The translations under genes were made by a program, and so were the position numbers. From Allobosea sp. (lineage in GTDB: Bacteria; Pseudomonadota; Alphaproteobacteria; Rhizobiales; Beijerinckiaceae): a stretch of 64,000 bases of DNA. The notes under the pieces are model-generated. The model searched no databases and was not told the origin of the DNA. It saw only the letters and a list, made by a program, of their open reading frames with translations. Every line of letters starts with the position of its first letter. Position 1 is the stretch's first letter. This document shows positions 16,962-25,604 of this stretch, piece by piece. The DNA lies in NCBI RefSeq assembly GCF_030695125.1, contig NZ_JAUYTP010000029.1, positions 1 to 64,000 of the forward strand. The letters run 5' to 3'.

Positions 16962-17728
16962 CGGCTCCCGCTCGCCGGCAGCGCCGGCTGTTCAGGCGCG
17001 GCCTGCATGGCAGGCGCGACCTGAATCTCGGGGGAGAACATGTAGCCGCCGGAGCGGATGGTCTGGATCAGTTCCGGCTCACGCGGATTGCGCTCCATCT
17101 TCTGGCGCAGGCGGCTGACGAGCACGTCGATCGAGCGCTCGAAAGGCGCCGCCGCACGCCCCTGCGTCAGGTCGAGAAGCTGATCGCGTGACAACACACG
17201 GCGCGGGCGCTCGCAGAAGGCGAGCAACAGGTCGAGTTCCGCCCCGGTCAGCGCCACGCGCTCGCCCTGAGGATTGAAAAGCCGCCGTACCGCCTTGTCG
17301 AGGCGCCAGCCCGCGAAGGCGAGCAGCGAACTCTCGCCGACCTCCGGCGCGGGCACTCCGCCCGCACGCCGCAGCACGGCACGGATCCGGGCGAGCAATT
17401 CGCGCGGGTTGAACGGCTTCACCAGATAGTCGTCGGCGCCCATCTCGAGCCCGAGGATGCGGTCGATCTCTTCGGCCTTGGCCGTCAGCATGATGATCGG
17501 GATCGCCCCGTCATTGCGTAAGCGGCGGCACAGGCTCAGCCCGTCCTCTCCCGGCAGCATGAGGTCGAGGACGATCAGGTCGAAGCGGCCGTCGCGCAAT
17601 GCGACGTCCATCTCCCGCCCGTTGGGCACGGCCCTGACGCGGAAATCATTGTTGCGGAGGAAGCGCGACACCAGGGTCGCGATCTCGCGGTCGTCCTCGA
17701 CGATGAGGATATGCGGCGTTCTGCTCAT
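16958..17728 (-). CDS. OmpR-family response regulator
   Basis: DNA-binding response regulator of 256 aa. The receiver domain has the acidic pair at 11-13 (EDD), phospho-acceptor Asp55 in IVLDLMLPGEDG, Thr82 and Lys104 in YLVKPFNP. The winged-helix output domain (about 140-235) contains VALTGAELDLLLAF and the recognition helix region RSIDVLVSRLRQKME. A Pro/Ala tail follows residue 240. It is first in a two-gene operon with the kinase. The next gene upstream is divergent and encodes a small membrane protein coupled to an SGNH hydrolase, a possible target by position only. Confidence 0.95.
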   Translation of the reverse strand: MSRTPHILIVEDDREIATLVSRFLRNNDFRVRAVPNGREMDVALRDGRFDLIVLDLMLPGEDGLSLCRRLRNDGAIPIIMLTAKAEEIDRILGLEMGADDYLVKPFNPRELLARIRAVLRRAGGVPAPEVGESSLLAFAGWRLDKAVRRLFNPQGERVALTGAELDLLLAFCERPRRVLSRDQLLDLTQGRAAAPFERSIDVLVSRLRQKMERNPREPELIQTIRSGGYMFSPEIQVAPAMQAAPEQPALPASGSR

Positions 17729-17893
17729 TCAGAGCCTCTAGCGCCGGTCTGCGCCGAGGTCGTGACCGGATTTGTTTCCAAATGTTTCCATCGCCGGGAT
17801 TGGAAAAGCAAGGATACCTGAATCACCTCTGCAGACGTCATCCAGAAACGTGATCGGCGCAGGAACGGCAAAGGCCGCACGTTTCATCGCGAC

Positions 17894-18169
17894 ATGATCG
17901 ATCTCACACCCTCCGCCTCGCAAGCCCGACTTCGGCGCCCGGCGCGGGCACGCGCCCTGACCGCCATCCTGGTCACGGGCGCTGTGCTGCTCTGGCTTTG
18001 GGCGCTGCCGAGTCTGGTGACGCGCGGCGGCTTCACCCGCAGTGCGAGCGAGCTCTGCTCCCAGGCCAGCTACCGCGACCCGGTGTCCGGCCGCACCCAG
18101 GCCGCGCCGGCGCCTCACGCGTCGGCTCCCGCGCCCTGCGGCGCGACCGTGCCGGGAGCCCGGCCATGA
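17894..18169 (+). CDS. small single-pass membrane protein, unknown, coupled to SGNH hydrolase
   Basis: Not recognised. The 91-aa product has a basic N terminus, one hydrophobic helix at about 23-43 (LTAILVTGAVLLWLWALPSL) and a periplasmic tail with two Cys residues and an Ala/Pro-rich end. Its stop overlaps the next ATG (ATGA at 18166-18169), strong evidence that both are translated together. No clear ribosome site precedes the ATG at 17894, so the exact start is uncertain. It may help localise or stabilise the SGNH partner, but this is inference from overlap alone. Confidence 0.55.
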   Translation: MIDLTPSASQARLRRPARARALTAILVTGAVLLWLWALPSLVTRGGFTRSASELCSQASYRDPVSGRTQAAPAPHASAPAPCGATVPGARP

Positions 18170-18951
18170 TGTGTGTCGGTCGCCTGGCCCGCAGCGACGA
18201 CGGGGCACGCGGCCGGCGCGTGGGCGTCTGCCCCCGCCTTCGTCTGGTGGGCCTCGCCGTCGCGGTTCTCATGGCTTTGATCCTCGGTTCGCTGGCGGGC
18301 GGACTCATTGGCCATCTGGCGGCGCCCTCGTATCGCGACCAGCGCCTCGCTCATATCTCGGCCGAACTGCGCGGCGTCCCGGGCGACTATCTCCTGGCCA
18401 TCGGCGACTCCCATGTCGCGCTCTGGCACGGCCGTGAGCTGTGCGGCCTGCCCCTGGTCAATGCCGGCCTGCAAGGCGCGACGACAGCCGACACCGAGGC
18501 GTTGCTCGCTCGCTTGTCGCTCCCGCACCGGCCCCGCGCGATCATCCTCGCCGTCGGCACCAACGATGCCAACCGCAAGCGCTTTCGCGAGCCGCCCGAG
18601 GCCGTCATCCGCTTCCAGCAGGCCTTCCGCGCGCTGCTGCGGCAAGTGGTCGGCAGGTCGGATCTCGTCCTCGTCGCCACCTTGCCGCGGATCGAGGCCA
18701 GTCAGGATGCGGTCTTCTCGGCACAGGTCGCCGCCGCCATCGCCGGCACGGCCGAGGGCGCCTGTCGCAAGGAGGCCTCCTGCCGCGTCGCGGACCGCTT
18801 CGGCCATGCCATTCCGAGGATGGATGGCTTGCATCTCGCCGACTACGAGCGCGCCTATCGCGACATCGCCCCCGCCATCTGCGACGCGATCACCGGTGAC
18901 GTCACCGCCGGTCCGCCACCAAGGCAGAACGTCGGCGCAGGGAGGCCATGA
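18166..18951 (+). CDS. membrane-anchored SGNH/GDSL hydrolase family protein
   Basis: Lipase/esterase-superfamily protein of 261 aa. One membrane helix (about 28-50) is followed by a periplasmic SGNH domain. The family blocks are visible: nucleophile Ser82 in AIGDSHVALW, Gly in NAGLQGAT, Asn133 in VGTNDANR, and the Asp220/His223 pair in MDGLHLADYE. Substrates in this superfamily include acylated polysaccharides, peptidoglycan and lipids; none can be chosen here. Its ATG overlaps the stop of the preceding small membrane protein. Two Cys in a GACRKEASC segment could form a disulfide. Confidence 0.83.
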   Translation: MMCVGRLARSDDGARGRRVGVCPRLRLVGLAVAVLMALILGSLAGGLIGHLAAPSYRDQRLAHISAELRGVPGDYLLAIGDSHVALWHGRELCGLPLVNAGLQGATTADTEALLARLSLPHRPRAIILAVGTNDANRKRFREPPEAVIRFQQAFRALLRQVVGRSDLVLVATLPRIEASQDAVFSAQVAAAIAGTAEGACRKEASCRVADRFGHAIPRMDGLHLADYERAYRDIAPAICDAITGDVTAGPPPRQNVGAGRP

Positions 18952-19044
18952 CGGTCCGGCCACCCCACTGGATCGACGCCCGTCCCGGCCCCATCTAGGC
19001 TCCATCGCAGCCGGCCTTGGGCCGGAGCCCCGTGAGAGCCCGCC

Positions 19045-20052
19045 ATGGTCGCCATTTCCGTCCTCGACCTCGTACCCGTCCGCGAAGGCCAGGAGCCGGG
19101 CGATGCGCTGCGCGCCTCGATCGACCTCGCCCGCCACGCGGAAGCCCTCGGCTACACCCGCTACTGGGTCGCCGAACACCACAACATGGTCGGCATCGCC
19201 AGTGCCGCCACCGCGGTCGTCATCGGACAGCTCGCCGCCGCCACCAAAACGATCCGCGTCGGCGCCGGCGGTATCATGCTGCCCAACCATGCGCCGCTGA
19301 TCATCGCCGAACAGTTCGGCACGCTGGAGGCCCTGTTCCCGGGCCGCATCGATCTCGGGCTCGGGCGGGCGCCCGGCACCGACCAGATGACGATGCGGGC
19401 GATGCGGCGCAGCCCGATGGCCTCCGACCAGTTTCCGCAGGACGTGCTGGAGGTGCAGGCCTTCTTCGCCCCGGCCGGGCCCAATCAGGCGATCCAGGCC
19501 GTGCCGGGAGCGGGGCTCAATGTGCCGCTCTGGATTCTCGGCTCCAGCCTGTTCGGCGCGCAGCTCGCCGCCGAACTCGGCCTGCCCTATGCCTTCGCCT
19601 CGCATTTCGCGCCCGACGCGCTGATGCAGGCCTTTGCGATCTACCGCGATCGGTTCAAGCCGTCCGAGCAGCTTGCGCGGCCCTATGCCATGCCTGGCAT
19701 CAACGTCATCGCCGCCGAGACCGACGCCGAGGCGCGCCATCTCGCCACCTCGCTGCAGCAGCGCTTCGTCGGCATGGTCCGCGGGCAGCGCGGCAAGCTG
19801 CAGCCGCCGATCGACGACATCGAGACCTACTGGTCGCCCGCCGAGAAGGCCCATGTCGCCGGCATGCTGCGCTATGCCTTCATCGGTTCGCCCGAGAGCT
19901 TGAAGCGCCAGCTCGGTGCCTTCATGGAGGCGACACGCGCCGATGAGATCATGGTGACGGCGCCGATCTTCGACCATGCCGCGCGGAAGCGCTCCTACGA
20001 AATCCTGGCCAGCATCGCACCCGCAATCGGGCTCGACGCCAAGGCGGCCTGA
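19045..20052 (+). CDS. LLM-class flavin-dependent oxidoreductase (luciferase-like)
   Basis: TIM-barrel FMN/FAD-linked oxidoreductase of the bacterial-luciferase superfamily, 335 aa. It opens with [14 protein letters not shown] and carries the family signatures YWVAEHHNM (about residues 38-46), [19 protein letters not shown] and [17 protein letters not shown]. It resembles the YhbW-type group (MsnO8-like), common in alphaproteobacteria, whose physiological substrates are unclear. The start is supported by the match of the N-terminal strand. It is transcribed in the same direction as the transglutaminase gene 70 bp later; a functional link is not evident. Confidence 0.9.
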   Translation: MVAISVLDLVPVREGQEPGDALRASIDLARHAEALGYTRYWVAEHHNMVGIASAATAVVIGQLAAATKTIRVGAGGIMLPNHAPLIIAEQFGTLEALFPGRIDLGLGRAPGTDQMTMRAMRRSPMASDQFPQDVLEVQAFFAPAGPNQAIQAVPGAGLNVPLWILGSSLFGAQLAAELGLPYAFASHFAPDALMQAFAIYRDRFKPSEQLARPYAMPGINVIAAETDAEARHLATSLQQRFVGMVRGQRGKLQPPIDDIETYWSPAEKAHVAGMLRYAFIGSPESLKRQLGAFMEATRADEIMVTAPIFDHAARKRSYEILASIAPAIGLDAKAA

Positions 20053-20122
20053 CGACGAGGAACTTCCGCCGCTGCGTGACGTTGGCCGGTTTTCCGACAG
20101 ACGGTGAATCCGGGGGCGACCA

Positions 20123-20929
20123 ATGAAACTCAACGTGGCGGCGACGCTGCTCTATGGCTTCGACAGCGACACGCAGGTGATCGCGGCGATCGAGGCGGCG
20201 CGCTCCGCCGACCAGACCATCATCTCCGAGAGCCTGGAGATCTCGTCCGGCGCCCAGCTGGTGCGCGACCAGGACCCGGTCACCGGCGAGCGGCGCTTTC
20301 GCACTGCGCTCTCGGGCCAGGTCGAGATCAGCTACCGGGCGCTCGTCGACAATGGCGAGCGGGCGCCTCTGACGGCCCATGCCCGCCAGCATGACTGGTC
20401 GGAGCTGCCGCAGGACGCCCTGCCCTATCTGCTGCCGAGCCGGTTCTCGCCCTCCGACGAATTCATGCGCTTCGCCCAGCGCGAATTCTGCGCGATCGAA
20501 GGCGGCGGCGCGCGCATCCTCGCCGTGCTCGACTGGCTGCACGAGCATCTCGACTATGTTCATGGCGTCAGCCACGCCCAGACCACCGCCGAGCAGACCT
20601 TCATCGACCGCGCCGGGGTCTGCCGCGATTTCACCCATCTCGGCATCGCGCTGACGCGGGCGCTGAATATCCCCGCGCGCGCGGTCAGCGCCTATGCGCT
20701 CGACCTCGACCCGCCGGATTTCCACGCCATCTTCGAGGTCTATCTCGACGGCCGCTGGTGGCTGGTCGATCCGACAAGACTCGCGCCCGTCGAGGGGATG
20801 GTGCGGATCGCCAGCGGCCGCGACGCCGCCGACATCGCCTTCCTGACCAGCCAGTTCAACTGCCAGTGCCTCGCCCAGACGATCACCGTCACACGCGCGG
20901 ACGACAACGCCGGACTGCAGGCGGCCTGA
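20123..20929 (+). CDS. transglutaminase-like cysteine peptidase family protein
   Basis: Cytoplasmic papain-fold protein of 268 aa with an N-terminal beta domain (about 1-75) and a transglutaminase core. The catalytic triad is visible as Cys167 (AGVCRDFTH), His201 (PPDFHAIFE) and Asp216 (WLVDPTRLAP). There is no signal peptide. Bacterial members of this type usually act as peptidases or peptide ligases rather than protein crosslinkers; the substrate is unknown. Similar genes often stand near alpha-E/circularly permuted ATP-grasp genes, which are absent here, so it appears to act alone. A bidirectional hairpin terminator follows 12 bp after the stop. Confidence 0.9.
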   Translation: MKLNVAATLLYGFDSDTQVIAAIEAARSADQTIISESLEISSGAQLVRDQDPVTGERRFRTALSGQVEISYRALVDNGERAPLTAHARQHDWSELPQDALPYLLPSRFSPSDEFMRFAQREFCAIEGGGARILAVLDWLHEHLDYVHGVSHAQTTAEQTFIDRAGVCRDFTHLGIALTRALNIPARAVSAYALDLDPPDFHAIFEVYLDGRWWLVDPTRLAPVEGMVRIASGRDAADIAFLTSQFNCQCLAQTITVTRADDNAGLQAA

Positions 20930-20941
20930 TCAAAGCAAAGA

Positions 20942-20968
20942 CCCCGCGGCTCGCAACGAGCCACGGGG
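20942..20968. terminator. bidirectional terminator hairpin
   Basis: CCCCGCGGCTCG and CGAGCCACGGGG pair with one mismatch around a CAA loop. In the minus direction the stem is followed by TCTTTGCTTT, a usable U tract; in the plus direction by TTAAAG. It serves the convergent transglutaminase gene and the Asp/Arg-block gene. Confidence 0.75.
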
Positions 20969-20993
20969 TTAAAGCATTCACGATCGGCCGACC

Positions 20994-21236
20994 TCAATCG
21001 TCGTCGTCATCGTCATCCCGCCGACGCGAGCGCCGTCGGCGCGAACCGCGGTCATCATCATCATCGTCGTCGTCATCTCGCCGCCTGCGACGGGAGCGCC
21101 GGCCCCGCCGGTCGTCGTCATCATCATCGTCATCCGCCCGCGCCGTCGTCGCGGCGGCTCCGAATGCGGCCACGATCGGCAACCCCAGCAAGATCCGCAA
21201 CAGGTTGCGGCGGCTTTGATCCGCATCGAATGTCAT
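20994..21236 (-). CDS. exported Asp/Arg block-polyampholyte protein with Tat-like signal
   Basis: The 80-aa product starts MTFDADQSRRNLLRILLGLP; AGGAG at 6 bp before this ATG fixes the start. The N-terminus has a twin-Arg motif (SRRNLL), a hydrophobic core and an AxA-type cleavage site (ATTARA) near residue 34. The predicted mature part, about 46 residues, consists only of Asp (24), Arg (17), Ser (3) and Gly (2). It is built as five blocks: 8 Asp, an 11-residue Arg block, 9 Asp, a second 11-residue Arg block, and 7 Asp. Asp codons mix GAT and GAC, so this is not a simple trinucleotide slippage product. No known domain. Possible roles (cation or mineral binding, envelope condensate) are speculation. 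Confidence 0.72.
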   Translation of the reverse strand: MTFDADQSRRNLLRILLGLPIVAAFGAAATTARADDDDDDDDRRGRRSRRRRRDDDDDDDDDRGSRRRRSRRRDDDDDDD

Positions 21237-21375
21237 ATCGACTCCTGGAAGGCGGCCCGGATAGACAATCACTCCGCGCCTCGATCCCGATCCTCGAGCG
21301 AGGCATCGGCGAGCACGAAACGCTCAAGGCGGCTCGATTATTCCCTCGACCGGACATCACGGATGCGCGAGGGCG

Positions 21376-22230
21376 TCAGGCGACGGCAGCGCGCCGGGCC
21401 GCACGGCGGAGGTTGAGACCCAGCGCCGCCAGAAAGAAGACGGCCTGGACCACGACGATGCAGGGGCCTGTCGCGCCGTCGAGATGGAAGCTCAGGATGG
21501 TGCCGAGCACGCTCGACAGGGTCGCGGCTACGACCGCTACCGCCAGCATCGCATCGAAGCGCCGCGTCGTCAGGAAGCCGATGGCGCCCGGCGCGATCAG
21601 CATGGCGACGACGAGGATGATGCCGACCGCCTTCAGCGCCGCGACGATCGTCAGCGCGAGCAGCATCAACAGGCCGAAATTCAGCCAGCGCACCGGCAGG
21701 CCGATCGCACGGGCATGGGCCGGATCGAAGGCGACCAGCAGGAAGTCGCGGCGTTTCGCCAGCATGATGGCGATGGTCGGCACGGCGATGGCGGCCGTCT
21801 CGGCGATGTCGGCCCAGCGCACGCCGAGCATGTTGCCGAACAGGATGTGGAGCAGGTGCTGGTCGCTCTCGACCTTGACGAACATCACGAGGCCGAGCGC
21901 GAACATGCCGGAGAAGACGATGCCCATCACCGTGTCCTCCTTCACCCGGCTGTTCTCCTTGAGATAGCCGATGGCGAGCGAACAGCTCAGGCCGGCGACG
22001 AAGGCTCCGGCCGCCAGGGGCAGACCCAGGATCTGCGCCAGCACGATGCCGGGGAGGACGGCATGGGAGACCGCGTCCCCCATCAGCGACCAGCCCTTCA
22101 GGATCAGGAAGCAGGAGAGGACGGCGCAGACGACGCCGACGATGACCGCCACGACGAGGCCGCGCTGCATGAACTCGTGCGTCAGCGGCGCGATCAGCCA
22201 GGAATGGAGCGAGGCTTCGATCAGGCTCAT
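21376..22230 (-). CDS. sitD: manganese/iron ABC transporter permease SitD
   Basis: Second membrane subunit of the SitABCD metal importer (ABC-3 family), 284 aa with about eight helices. Typical segments are [25 protein letters not shown] near residues 42-66 and VVAMLIAPGAIGFL near 210. The protein is closely similar in layout to SitC, as expected for a heteromeric channel. The ATG at 22230 overlaps the sitC stop (ATGA); the longer open frame upstream lies inside sitC and is not used. It is the last gene of sitABCD. Manganese is favoured over zinc because the operon is divergent from a Mur-type gene and the binding protein lacks a His-rich loop. Confidence 0.93.
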   Translation of the reverse strand: MSLIEASLHSWLIAPLTHEFMQRGLVVAVIVGVVCAVLSCFLILKGWSLMGDAVSHAVLPGIVLAQILGLPLAAGAFVAGLSCSLAIGYLKENSRVKEDTVMGIVFSGMFALGLVMFVKVESDQHLLHILFGNMLGVRWADIAETAAIAVPTIAIMLAKRRDFLLVAFDPAHARAIGLPVRWLNFGLLMLLALTIVAALKAVGIILVVAMLIAPGAIGFLTTRRFDAMLAVAVVAATLSSVLGTILSFHLDGATGPCIVVVQAVFFLAALGLNLRRAARRAAVA

Positions 22231-23087
22231 GGCGCCGTTTCCGACATGGCCCGGGCCGCCCGCGCCGCGGCGAGGCGGCCATGCTTGGGCGCGAAGACGA
22301 AGGCGAGGAGGAACAGGATCGTCTGGAACACGACGATCAGCCCGCCCGTCGAGCCGTCCAAGAAATAGCTGGCATAGGCGCCGGCCGCGCTGGTGACGAC
22401 GCCGAGCGCCACCGCGAGACAGATCAGCCGGCCGAAGCGGTCGCAGAGCAGATAGGCGGTGGCGCCCGGCGTGATCACCATCGCGATCACCAGCACGGCG
22501 CCGACCGTCTGCAGCGCCGCCACCGTGCAGGCGCTGAGCAGGACGAAGAACAGGATCTTCATCCGCGTCGGCGAAAGGCCGACCGCGCGCGCCTGGTTCT
22601 CGTCGAAGAAGACCAGCATCAGGTCGCGCCAGCGCGCGATCAGGACGACGAGCGAGACGGCGGCGATGATCGCGACCTGGACCACGTCCTCGTCCGAAAT
22701 GCCGAGGATGTTGCCGAGCACGATCGACTGGACGTTCACCGAGGTCGGGTTGATCGAGACGATCAGCAGCCCCGCCGCGAAGAAGGTGGTGAAGACGATG
22801 CCGATGACGGCGTCCTCGCGTAGCTGCGTGCGCACCCGCACCAGCGCCATGGCGAGCGCCGCCAGCATGCCGGAGAAGAAGGCGCCGGCGGCATAGGGCA
22901 CCTTGAGCAGATAGGCGAGCGCGACGCCCGGCACGATCGCATGGGCCAGTGCGTCGCCCATCAGCGACCAGCCCTTCAGCATCAGGAAGCAGGACAGGAA
23001 GGCGCAGACCCCGCCGACCAGCGCCGAAACCCAGATCGCCCGGACCATGTACTGATAGCCGAAGGGTTCCAGCAGAAGGTCGATCAC
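22227..23087 (-). CDS. sitC: manganese/iron ABC transporter permease SitC
   Basis: First membrane subunit of the Sit importer, 286 aa, about eight helices. Conserved ABC-3 features are [26 protein letters not shown] and [15 protein letters not shown]. It begins with GTG at 23087, which overlaps the sitB stop as GTGA, and ends by overlapping the sitD start, so the whole operon is translationally coupled. With SitD it forms the pore driven by two SitB subunits. The dual-permease arrangement distinguishes Sit systems from single-permease Mnt or Znu systems. Confidence 0.93.
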   Translation of the reverse strand: MIDLLLEPFGYQYMVRAIWVSALVGGVCAFLSCFLMLKGWSLMGDALAHAIVPGVALAYLLKVPYAAGAFFSGMLAALAMALVRVRTQLREDAVIGIVFTTFFAAGLLIVSINPTSVNVQSIVLGNILGISDEDVVQVAIIAAVSLVVLIARWRDLMLVFFDENQARAVGLSPTRMKILFFVLLSACTVAALQTVGAVLVIAMVITPGATAYLLCDRFGRLICLAVALGVVTSAAGAYASYFLDGSTGGLIVVFQTILFLLAFVFAPKHGRLAAARAARAMSETAP

Positions 23088-23977
23088 GGCGCGCGATCCT
23101 TTGCCGTGTCTGACGCCTCGCTGTTGGTCTGTCCGCCCGCGACGCGCTCGCTGTCGCGCTTGCCGTAGAGCACCAGCGGGCGCTCGTCGTCGGTGATGAC
23201 GGTGACGCGCCGGTCGTCCTCGTCGTCATGGAGATCGGCGCCGCCGAGGCGGAAATGCCGCAGCGCGCCCCCAAAAGCGCGCTGGAGATTGTCATGGGTG
23301 AAGGTCGTCGCGGTCGGCCCGGCCGCCAGCACCGTCTTGTTGATGATCACGACCTGGTCGCAGAAATCCGGGATCGAGCCGAGATTATGGGTCGAGACCA
23401 GCATCAGCCGGCCCTCGTCGCGCAATTCGCGCATCAGTCCAACGATCGCATCCTCGGTCTTGACGTCGACGCCGGTGAAGGGCTCGTCGAGCAGGATGAC
23501 CTGCCCGCCCTGCGCCAGCGCGCGCGCCAGGAAGACGCGCTTGCGCTGCCCGCCGGACAATTCGCCGATCTGGCGGGTGCGGAATTCCAGCATGTTGACG
23601 CGCGCGAGCGCCTGTTCGACCGCCTCGCGATCCGCCTGCCGCGCGATCCGCAGGAAGCCCATATGGCCATAGCGACCCATCATCACCACGTCCTCGACCA
23701 GCACCGGGAAGGTCCAGTCGACCTCCTCGGCCTGCGGCACATAGGCGACGAGCCCGCGCTTCAGAGCCTGGCCCACGGGGAGCCCGGCGATCGAGACCGA
23801 CCCGCGCGCCGGCTTGAGGAAACCCATCAGCGTCTTGAACAGCGTCGATTTGCCCGAGCCGTTGATGCCGACGAGCGCGCAGATCGTGCCGGCCCCGAGG
23901 CTGAAGGAAGCGTCGGTCACCGCGGTGACGCCATTGGTGTAGCGCACGGTGACGCCCTCGACCGTAATCGAGGGCAT
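23084..23977 (-). CDS. sitB: manganese/iron ABC transporter ATP-binding protein SitB
   Basis: ATPase subunit of 297 aa. Walker A is GINGSGKST (about residues 37-45), the signature is [15 protein letters not shown], and Walker B is [13 protein letters not shown] switch His follows in STHN. An unusual C-terminal tail of about 50 residues ([18 protein letters not shown] and onward, acidic then polar) exceeds the usual 240-260 aa core and has no known role. The ATG at 23977 is used here; an in-frame TTG at 24010 overlapping the sitA stop as TTGA is a real alternative given how common such overlaps are in this operon. Confidence 0.92.
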   Translation of the reverse strand: MPSITVEGVTVRYTNGVTAVTDASFSLGAGTICALVGINGSGKSTLFKTLMGFLKPARGSVSIAGLPVGQALKRGLVAYVPQAEEVDWTFPVLVEDVVMMGRYGHMGFLRIARQADREAVEQALARVNMLEFRTRQIGELSGGQRKRVFLARALAQGGQVILLDEPFTGVDVKTEDAIVGLMRELRDEGRLMLVSTHNLGSIPDFCDQVVIINKTVLAAGPTATTFTHDNLQRAFGGALRHFRLGGADLHDDEDDRRVTVITDDERPLVLYGKRDSERVAGGQTNSEASDTAKDRAP

Positions 23978-24006
23978 GCCCTCACGCAGAGCGGTAGCCG
24001 GCGCGC

Positions 24007-24918
24007 TCAATGGCCGAAACCCGTGGCGACTGTCCCGACCGTGGTTTCGAGCAGCTTGAGATAGGTCGGCACCGGCCCACCATCGGCAGACAGCGAGTCG
24101 ACATAGAGCACGCCGCCATAGCGGGCGCCGGTCTCGCGCGCGACCTGCCGGGCCGCCTTGTCGGAAATCGTGCTTTCGCTGAACACGGTCGGGATCTTGT
24201 TCTTCCTCACCAGGTCGATCAAGCGCCGCACCTGCTGCGGCGTGCCCTGCTGGTCGGCATTGATCGGCCAGAGATAGGCCTCGCGCCAACCATAGTCACG
24301 GGCGAGATAGGAAAAGGCCCCCTCGCTGGTGACGAGCCAGCGCTGCGCGGCCGGCACCTTGTCGAGCCGCGCCCGCAGCGGCGCATCGACGGCCTTGATT
24401 TTGTCGGCGTAGGCCTTCGCATTGGCAGCGTAGATCTCGGCCCGCGCGGGATCGGCCGCGGCCAGCGCCTTGCGGATGTTCTCGACATAGATCAGCGCAT
24501 TGCTGGTCGACATCCAGGCGTGCGGATTGGGCCGGCCCTGATAGGGCCCGTCCGTGATGCCCATCGGCTCGACGCCTTCGCTCACCACGGCGCTGCGGAC
24601 GTTCTTCACATTGTCGAAGAAGCGCTCGAACCAGCGCTCGAGATTGAGCCCGTTCCAGAGCACGAGATCGGCCGATTGCGCCTTCACCACGTCGAGCGGC
24701 GTCGGCTGGTAGTCGTGGATCTCGGCGCCGGGCTTGGTGATCGACTCGACGATGGCGGCATCGCCCGCGACGTTCTGCGCGATGTCCTGGATCACCGTGA
24801 AGGTGGTGACGACGCGCAGCTTCTTGTCCTGCGCGAGGGCCGCGCCGGACCCAAGCGCCAACCCGCCCGTCAGCAGGCCCGTGGCGCTCCATTTCATGAA
24901 AGATCGACGCGATCGCAT
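24007..24918 (-). CDS. sitA: periplasmic manganese/iron-binding protein SitA with Tat signal
   Basis: Cluster A-I (ZnuA/PsaA-type) metal-binding protein, 303 aa. The N-terminus [16 protein letters not shown] contains S-R-R-S-F-M-K, a full twin-arginine consensus, followed by a signal ending near ALAQ. Likely metal ligands are His in [10 protein letters not shown], His in NPHAWMS, Glu in FSESTISDK and Asp in YVDSLS. That is the His-His-Glu-Asp set of Mn/Fe binders, without the His-rich loop of zinc binders. A GGGAG ribosome site 6 bp upstream selects the ATG at 24918. It is first in sitABCD, with two inverted-repeat Mur boxes in its promoter. Confidence 0.93.
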   Translation of the reverse strand: MRSRRSFMKWSATGLLTGGLALGSGAALAQDKKLRVVTTFTVIQDIAQNVAGDAAIVESITKPGAEIHDYQPTPLDVVKAQSADLVLWNGLNLERWFERFFDNVKNVRSAVVSEGVEPMGITDGPYQGRPNPHAWMSTSNALIYVENIRKALAAADPARAEIYAANAKAYADKIKAVDAPLRARLDKVPAAQRWLVTSEGAFSYLARDYGWREAYLWPINADQQGTPQQVRRLIDLVRKNKIPTVFSESTISDKAARQVARETGARYGGVLYVDSLSADGGPVPTYLKLLETTVGTVATGFGH

Positions 24919-24957
24919 GTCCGCTCCCACTGCAGTCCGGCTCACGGCATCACGCTA

Positions 24958-24974
24958 TTGCAACTCACTTGCAT
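24958..24974. promoter_or_regulatory. Mur-box-like site 1 (sitA proximal)
   Basis: TTGCAACTCACTTGCAT: two TTGCA half-sites 5 bp apart, 40 bp upstream of the sitA ATG. It resembles the Mur-responsive sequences reported before rhizobial sitABCD, which also occur as two copies. Confidence 0.65.
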
Positions 24975-24986
24975 TTGTCAACGCTG

Positions 24987-25003
24987 TTGCAATCTATTTG
25001 CAA
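24987..25003. promoter_or_regulatory. Mur-box-like site 2 (mur proximal)
   Basis: TTGCAATCTATTTGCAA is an inverted repeat of TTGCAA with a 5-bp spacer. It lies between sitA and the divergent mur gene, 46 bp from the mur ATG. Site centres are 29 bp apart. Confidence 0.7.
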
Positions 25004-25048
25004 TAAGGGCCTTTTGCACATGCGAGGCAAAGTTGCTATGCCGGCGAC

Positions 25049-25498
25049 ATGACAGGAATCGAACAGCGCGTGGCCGGCTTCGAGGGCCAGCTCCGCGGCG
25101 CCGGGCTGCGGATGACGCAGCAGCGCCGGCTGATCCTGCGCGTGCTGGCCGAAGCCGACGACCACCCCGACGCCAAGGGCATCTTCACCCGCGCCTTCGC
25201 GCATGATCCGACGCTTTCGCTCTCGACCGTCTATCGCACCATGAAGGTTCTGGAGACGCAAGGCGCGATCGAGCGCCACGCCTTCGAGGATGGCGTCTCC
25301 CGCTATGAACATGCGGACCAGGAGCATCACGATCACCTGATCGACATCGAAACCGGTGACGTGATCGAGTTCTCCTCCGACGCGATCGAGGAACTGCAGC
25401 GCCGCATCGCCGCCGAACTCGGCTACGAGCTCGTCCGCCACCGGCTCGAGCTGTACGGGCGCAAGAAGCGGCCGGGCGCGCGGGGGAAGAAGACTTAG
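25049..25498 (+). CDS. mur: Fur-family manganese uptake regulator Mur
   Basis: Metal-responsive repressor of 149 aa. The winged-helix domain spans about residues 8-90, with GLRMTQQRRLILRVL and LSLSTVYRTMKVLE (recognition helix). The metal-sensing hinge has EHHDHLIDIETGDVIEF. The structural Cys pairs of enterobacterial Fur are missing, as in the rhizobial Fur orthologues that were renamed Mur because they respond to Mn and repress sitABCD. It is divergent from sitABCD with two palindromic boxes in the 130-bp gap. In this lineage Irr, encoded at 1.1-1.6 kb, handles iron, which fits Mur controlling Mn. Confidence 0.9.
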   Translation: MTGIEQRVAGFEGQLRGAGLRMTQQRRLILRVLAEADDHPDAKGIFTRAFAHDPTLSLSTVYRTMKVLETQGAIERHAFEDGVSRYEHADQEHHDHLIDIETGDVIEFSSDAIEELQRRIAAELGYELVRHRLELYGRKKRPGARGKKT

Positions 25499-25505
25499 AG
25501 CGCGA

Positions 25506-25596
25506 CATGGTCGGGCTTGCCCCGACCATCTCGGAAACCAGCCCTTTCTGGTCGGGAGATTCTCGGGTCTGCGCTTCGCTTCGCCCGAGAATGACG
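25506..25596. repeat. palindromic extragenic element, copy 3
   Basis: Contains ATGGTCGGG...CCCGACCAT and TCTCGGGTCT...CGCCCGAGAATGACG. It fills the gap between convergent mur and the GST gene. The right half is nearly identical to the copy at 58982-59058. Confidence 0.75.
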
Positions 25597-25604
25597 GCCT
25601 GGGC

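Noticed and set aside
18115..20133. A 672-residue minus-strand frame
   Set aside because: It covers the SGNH and flavin-monooxygenase genes antisense and has composition typical of complement frames (Gly/Arg/Asp-rich, no domains).
20994..21236. Dismissal of the Asp/Arg frame as a microsatellite artefact
   Set aside because: The frame has a signal peptide, an AGGAG site and a terminator, and the Asp codons are mixed, so it was kept as a gene.
21376..24945. Zinc uptake (znuABC) instead of sit
   Set aside because: Two permease genes, a binding protein without a His-rich loop, and a Mur-type divergent regulator fit SitABCD better.
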